DNA of 64,000 bases from Synanceia verrucosa (taxonomy: Eukaryota > Chordata > Actinopteri > Perciformes > Synanceiidae): NCBI GenBank assembly GCA_029721515.1, contig CM056559.1:21276565-21340564 (forward strand), given 5' to 3'. Within the stretch, counting starts at the first letter, position 1; the number at the start of each line of letters is the position of its first letter. The notes below the pieces were generated by a model. It saw only the letters and a program-made list of their open reading frames with translations, had not been told where the DNA came from and searched no databases. Positions 59,601 through 64,000 of this stretch are shown here, in pieces. The position numbers and the translations under genes were made by a program.

Positions 59601-61503
59601 TTCGCCGTCTACGCCTGCAAAACCAAGACGCCACGTAACCCGTTGCTACGATGGGCCGTGGGTGACGGAGGCCTCAACGAGTTTGCTTTCTCCCCGGACG
59701 GCGTGCACGTGGCGTGCGTGGGCCAGGATGGCTGCTTGCGCGTCTTCCATTTTGACTCGATGGAGCTGCAGGGAGTGATGAAGAGCTACTTCGGGGGGCT
59801 GCTGTGCGTGTCGTGGAGCCCCGATGGGAAGTATCTCGCTACGGGCGGAGAGGATGACCTGGTTACCGTCTGGTCGTTTGCAGAAAGCCGTGTGGTTGCG
59901 AGAGGTCATGGGCACAAGTCCTGGGTCAACGTGGTGGCGTTCGACCCCTTCACGACATCCCTGGAAGATGAGGAGCCTATGGAGCTCAGCGGCAGTGAGG
60001 AGGACCTGCATCAGGGGGCACCAAATAACTCCATGCACTTTGGCCGGGTCCGGACGAGCAGCACGTTATCGCGTCTGTCTCGGCACAGCTCTAAAGGCGG
60101 CGGCTCGGCTGCAGTCACATACCGGTTTGGCTCGGTGGGGCAGGACACCCAGTTCTGTCTGTGGGACTTGACGGATGACGTGTTATACCCACGTCTGCCG
60201 CTGTCCCGCGCTTTCACTAACACTTTCGGACCCTCTCTGTCCAACTCTGGCAGTGGGGTGGTTAACAGCACCTCAGGTGGGGGAGGAAGCGGAGCGGTTG
60301 AAGGGCACCATCATCCGCCAAACACCAACACCGGCACTGTCAACCCACCGACGCTCCCTTTACCGCTTCCTCGTTCCCTGTCCCGCTCCAACTCTCTGCC
60401 TCATCCTGCCGTGGCAAATGCCTCCAAGGGCCCTGGAGCCTCGGAGGGTAGCGGTGGAGGTGGAGGAGGTGGGGGAAGCAGTGTGGGCGGTAACAGCACT
60501 CCGTTCAGCATTGGCCGCTTTGCCACGCTGTCACTCCAAGAGCGCAAGTCGGACAAGTCCAGTTGCAGCAGTGGGGTGGAGAAGGAGCACAAGAGGTACC
60601 ACAGCCTGGGTAACATCAGCAAAAGCAACGATAAGATCAATGTGGCACCAAGGAGCAACCGACTGGATGCCGCCAAGGTCCTGGGCACCACGCTGTGCCC
60701 ACGTATGTATGAGGTGCCGCTGCTGGAGCCACTGGTGTGCAAGAAGATCGCACATGAGAGGCTGACTGTCCTTGTGTTCATGGACGACTGCATCATCACA
60801 GCCTGCCAAGAGGGCCTCATCTGCACCTGGGCACGGCCGGGGAAGGCGGTGAGTTAATTCTCTTGTTGTTGACTTATTGTTGAGTCATATAAATGTCAAT
60901 TAATAGTTAAAGCATTAAGATTGAGAAGTCCAAACATTATGATGAAGAGAAGACTATCAGAAACGAGATGAAGAAGCTGCTTTATGTCCATTAATGGATG
61001 TCCAGTTGTTAGTAAACCTTCATTCAGTTTGGGGTTAGACAATAGAATGACTTTAGATTTTACATGGTCAAGGTCCTTCTGGAGAGGACTCCAAAGACTC
61101 CAAAACTTGACCTTAATGGCAGAGAGAGTTGTCAAAATACAATTGGCTGGCTTGGGATATCGCCAACGCAGTCAAGGACGCTACTTTGGCAGAACGGTCC
61201 TCTTTGTGTTTGTGTTGAACACATCCATCCTCTGAAAGAAGGACTCTTACCTTGATGGAATTTAAAGCATGCTTAACATTGGAACAGTCAATTTTCGGCG
61301 AGATTTTTTTTGAGTAGATTTCACCTGGTGGATGATGATTGCACCTCTCCTGAGCAATGATGCCTTTTTAGCTCCCTGCACTTACAGTTGTGTAGATTTT
61401 CTCAGTGTGATTTTTTCCAGTGTCTAACCCCTTCATGTTTTGTCTCTCTGATCAGAACTTGACAGCACAGAACGGGAACTCTCCAAGCGGCACGGTGGTA
61501 TAG
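56175..61503 (+). CDS. dmwd: DMWD, dystrophia myotonica WD-repeat protein, 684 aa, 4 coding exons
   Basis: WD-repeat protein related to WDR20; in mammals both associate with the USP12/USP46-WDR48 deubiquitinase complexes. Exons 56175-56588, 58618-58800, 59439-60848 and 61456-61503 join in phase 0 to 2055 nt (684 aa; human about 674). The start MAGDGGALKDINEIKSQF has a good context (aaaATGG); an in-frame ATG ten codons upstream is less family-like. IKSQFRTREGFYKLL, then a Gly/Pro/Ala-rich stretch with 12 Ala (71-82), then VCFNIGRELYFY and the conserved IDKRIYKGTQPTCHDFNQ. WD blades include FSPDGVHVACVGQDG (about 283), SPDGKYLATGGEDDLVTVW (about 325), YRFGSVGQDTQFCLWDL (about 428) and TACQEGLICTWARPGK (about 652). 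A Ser/Gly-rich insert precedes RSLSRSNSLPHP and IGRFATLSLQER. The ending GNSPSGTVV is diagnostic of DMWD rather than WDR20. Confidence 0.97.
56589..58617. other. dmwd: dmwd intron 1, repeat-rich
   Basis: Contains an (ATC)n run at about 56704-56725, a copy of the high-copy teleost family at 56780-57075, a retroelement-like fragment at 57170-57310 (gccaagtaagtttgtgcata caagaaatttaacttgg) and two related phrases (tgtcaactattcaattaatc) at about 57390 and 57637 from another common fish repeat. No exon was supported inside it. Confidence 0.6.
58801..59438. other. dmwd: dmwd intron 2
   Basis: AT-rich, with a long pyrimidine tract before the acceptor (59340-59438). I see no gene or recognisable repeat. 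Confidence 0.6.
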
Positions 61504-61839
61504 CTGGAGGAGAAGCTTTGCACTCATCCCTCCCTCCATCCTCCCTCTCCACCGATACTCAGATATGTCATTCGGAGGCTGACATCCAGAGACCAGACAC
61601 CACCTACCGCTGCAGTATTACACCATCAGTATAACCCTCTCTACCTGCCATGACCCAAACCCTCCGGCTCCATCTTGACTTCACTCTGTCTTTGGCAAGT
61701 TTGGTGGGAAACACTTCCTGAGTCAGCGGACTAACAGCAGATTTATGAGGTCTGCAGTTACAGCATTATGTTGTCCAGTAGATCAGCCAGTTAGCCTTTA
61801 GCGCTGCTCAGACCAGGCCCTGGTAGCCAACATAAGGTC

Positions 61840-62820
61840 AAAAGGCCAAAAGTATGTGGACACTTTGATCTGGGTTTTTCAGTTTGGGTGAGGCTCCTTG
61901 GTACCAGTGAAGAGGTATTAAAGGGATAGTCATCTTGTTTTTAAGCGGCACTGAGCCACAGTCATTTGTGCATTTTTAGAGTATACAGTGGTTAACAGCT
62001 TTATTAGATCAGCTGCCCTGTTTGTCTCAGAAGCCTCCAGCATCATTTCATTCACTTTAACTGGACTCTTTCTTTCTCACTGAGTTCACTACTCCTCACC
62101 ATTTTGAACAGGAATGAGGAATTTAAACTGAATTCACCTTTTTAGACCAAATTTGATCCAGAACACTGGAATTCTCTCAGAAGTCAGAAATTAATCCAGA
62201 ATAACAAACAACCACTAAAACACATTTTTTTCAGTTCAGGAGTGACAGGAAATAACTGGAATTTGGCATTTCAGTCAAAAAAATAGTAATAATTTGCTTT
62301 GATATTTTTCTGCTTTTTTGTAAAACAGTAAATTTTTGGATGACAAAAAATATTATATTTTGGCATTAAATATATCATTTTGATTAAAGAGCTTGCAGAT
62401 ACAGGATTAACCATTACAAAAAATATTTTAGTAATCAGCACTGGCTGGTGGTCTGATAAAAGCACAGTGCAGTCCATGTTTCTTACGGGGAAGTAAAGCT
62501 GTTATCGCTGCCATCCAGAGAAAATTAAATTTTACCTTACATTCCACAGTGTTTGCTGGTCTACGGCTGCCTCTGTCAGTTTGTGTTGTTGTGTGGTTTG
62601 TGTGGATTCACCAAAGTCACACTATGGCACTAACCAATCAACAGAGGCAGTGGTAGACCGTCAACCCTGTGTGTGGGATGAACTGAGGCACCGGCTGTGA
62701 GCCACACCTGATCACTTCATCACCTCCCTGAAGCTCTGGGGGCTGGATGGGAGGAGATCCCTGCAGCAGATTTGGAGAGTGGAGCTGATTCATGATCTGT
62801 AATATAATATTCAGGTGTCT
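61840..62820. mobile_element. Composite transposon-derived block in the dmwd 3' UTR
   Basis: The left side aggccaaaagtatgtggaca cttt and the right side (gggatgaactgaggcaccgg ctgtgagcca and agcagatttggagagtgg) match the two ends of a very common fish repeat whose copies begin aaaagtatgtggacacc. R1 copy 4 sits between them, at 62031-62420. The whole lies within the inferred 3' UTR. Confidence 0.5.
62031..62420 (-). repeat. Dispersed repeat family R1, copy 4 (inverted)
   Basis: ccagcatcatttcattcact, ttaactggactctttctttc, gagttcactactcctcacca, agaccaaatttgatccagaa, ggaattctctcagaagtcag, aataactggaatt, then attaaagagcttgcagatac and ggattaaccattac. It is the longest copy in the window. Confidence 0.85.
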
Positions 62821-62965
62821 TTAAACTGAATTCACCTTTTTAGACCAAATTTGATCCAGAACACTGGAATTCTCTCAGAAGTCAGAAATTAATCCAGAAT
62901 AACAAACAACCACTAAAACACATTTTTTTCAGTTCAGGAATGACAGGAAATAACTGGAATTATTT
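62820..62965 (-). repeat. Dispersed repeat family R1, copy 5, near-identical to part of copy 4
   Basis: From tttaaactgaattcaccttt to gaaataactggaatt this 140-bp segment matches 62126-62265 with essentially one difference (caggaatgacagg versus caggagtgacagg). The direct-repeat distance is about 695 bp. Such high identity indicates a recent local duplication or gene conversion. Confidence 0.9.
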
Positions 62966-63866
62966 CTCTGCTATAATGCCAGCTCCACCCTGTCCAGGTC
63001 ATTGTCAGTCAAGTTTAATTCACATTTTACCTGTCAGTATTTTGACCATCTTTAGATTTACATAGCAGCACTGGTTCCTTTGTATCTGAAGTGATTCCTG
63101 ATGTTGTTGCGCTGCACTTCAGGGGGAGTTTCCCACCTTGAGCCACTGTGGAGGTTTAAGAAGTCTGTTCACCTCAGCCCTCCACGTTTGTCTGCAGAAA
63201 GTCTGCATCGAGCAAACAGAGGTGGTTCATCCTTCCTGTCCACAGCCCTGAAGCCGCCCCCCCACCCCCGCTAAAGACACTGCAAAAGCCAAGGCCATTG
63301 TATTTAAGTTATTTATTTTATCACAAGACTGTGTAGTAATTTATACTGTAAATACTGAAAATACTCTCTAAATACAGAAAGGACAAACATGTATGGAAAT
63401 AATGATTGACTGCGAGGAAGAGAAGAACAAACGGTAAAGATGAATATTAATATATGAAGATCCTTCTATTGTAAATAGCAACCACTGTTAAAAAATGAAT
63501 GTCTGCTGTTTTAGGGAAATTGAAGATGTCAGTGTGTTTTTATTTTGTGTGATAGAGTCTCACCAGTTTGTCCCTGAAAGCAAGCTAACAGAGGCATTTC
63601 AGGTCCAGTGTGACTTTTCTGAGAGACCGGCCCAAGTCGAGCACAGAGAGGCTGCTAGCTGTACGTTTCACTTAATGGGTCTGAGTAAAACTAACTCCCC
63701 TGAACAGCATCTCAACAAACAAACAAACAACCAATCTTGCACATTCCGAACCTAAAGCGTTTCTCACACATGGACACAATCCCCTCATGGTGTAGCATCA
63801 TATACAGTATACTGTACCTTCATTCCTGTTGCACCTCAAATGCCTCTTGCAAGATTTTGCACAATC

Positions 63867-63872
63867 AATAAA
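63867..63872 (+). terminator. dmwd: dmwd polyadenylation signal
   Basis: AATAAA in the context caatcaataaattcac, followed within 30 bp by GT-containing sequence. It is the last such hexamer before the window ends. Confidence 0.6.
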
Positions 63873-64000
63873 TTCACAGTCCATCCTGACCTGCCTGATG
63901 AGTGACATGGAGGGTTGTTATTGTCTCGTCTGATGACCCGTGCAGAAACGGCTCCCTGCCGTTCACTGGATGTCTTTGATGCAGACGATTTAAAGGGTGT

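Larger units (their letters stand above)
61504..63890 (+). other. dmwd: dmwd 3' UTR (inferred extent)
   Basis: From the stop codon TAG (61501-61503) to a clear AATAAA at 63867-63872. About 2.4 kb. The middle third is repeat-derived (see 61840-62965); the distal part (63300-63770) looks unique. No earlier strong signal was noticed, but alternative ends are possible. Confidence 0.55.

Noticed and set aside
59646..60826. Long minus-strand and off-frame plus-strand open frames over dmwd exon 3
   Set aside because: Shadows of the GC-rich 470-codon coding exon; the in-frame plus translation is fully explained by WD repeats.
56175..61503. WDR20 as the identity of the WD-repeat gene
   Set aside because: IKSQFRTREGFYKLL, the long Ala/Gly-rich insert, GQVQYLD, RSLSRSNSLPHP and the C-terminus GNSPSGTVV fit DMWD; WDR20 ends near GKVVSFNP.

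Overview
This window is nuclear DNA of a ray-finned (percomorph-like teleost) fish. Protein-coding exons are small, with GT-AG introns. The proteins they encode closely match vertebrate families, and the non-coding DNA is full of repeats typical of fish genomes: Tc1-like, hAT-like and PIF/Harbinger-like elements, long (TG)n/(AC)n tracts and minisatellites. There are no prokaryotic operons, no CRISPR array and no recognisable tRNA or rRNA gene. Species and chromosome cannot be read from the sequence.

Three genes were reconstructed exon by exon with reading phase kept at every junction. (1) flot2 (flotillin-2) lies on the minus strand; its 11 coding exons run from 14081 down to 5445 (428 aa, the same length as human). 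(2) map4k1 (haematopoietic progenitor kinase 1, HPK1) lies on the plus strand; its 32 coding exons run from 20352 to 54320 (853 aa). A 14.4-kb first intron is crowded with mobile-element relics. (3) dmwd (dystrophia myotonica WD-repeat protein) lies on the plus strand with 4 coding exons from 56175 to 61503 (684 aa) and a 3' UTR of about 2.4 kb built partly from repeats. At the far left, a minus-strand 5' exon with an NRF-1-like promoter motif, plus weak exon-like sequence at 246-447, suggests the start of a further gene that I could not identify.

Layout: 1-2700 putative 5' part of an unidentified minus-strand gene; 2700-3630 AT-rich spacer with a Tc1-like fragment; 3640-14300 flot2; 14300-20350 divergent intergenic region holding a 2.2-kb minisatellite with a 98-bp higher-order period; 20352-54660 map4k1; 54660-55780 repeat-rich spacer; 55780-63890 dmwd. 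flot2 and map4k1 are transcribed divergently; map4k1 and dmwd are in tandem. The genes do not form a pathway: flot2 is a membrane-raft scaffold, map4k1 an immune-cell kinase, and dmwd a likely deubiquitinase cofactor.

I did not find a new biological system. The most unusual material is non-coding: two structured minisatellites (one next to an exon acceptor in map4k1), a degenerate Tc1-like element that still shows an IR/DR terminal layout, an hAT relic related to GTF2IRD2/ZBED-type transposases, several near-perfect hairpins, a 39-bp-arm foldback, and a dispersed repeat in both orientations that has been duplicated inside the dmwd 3' UTR.
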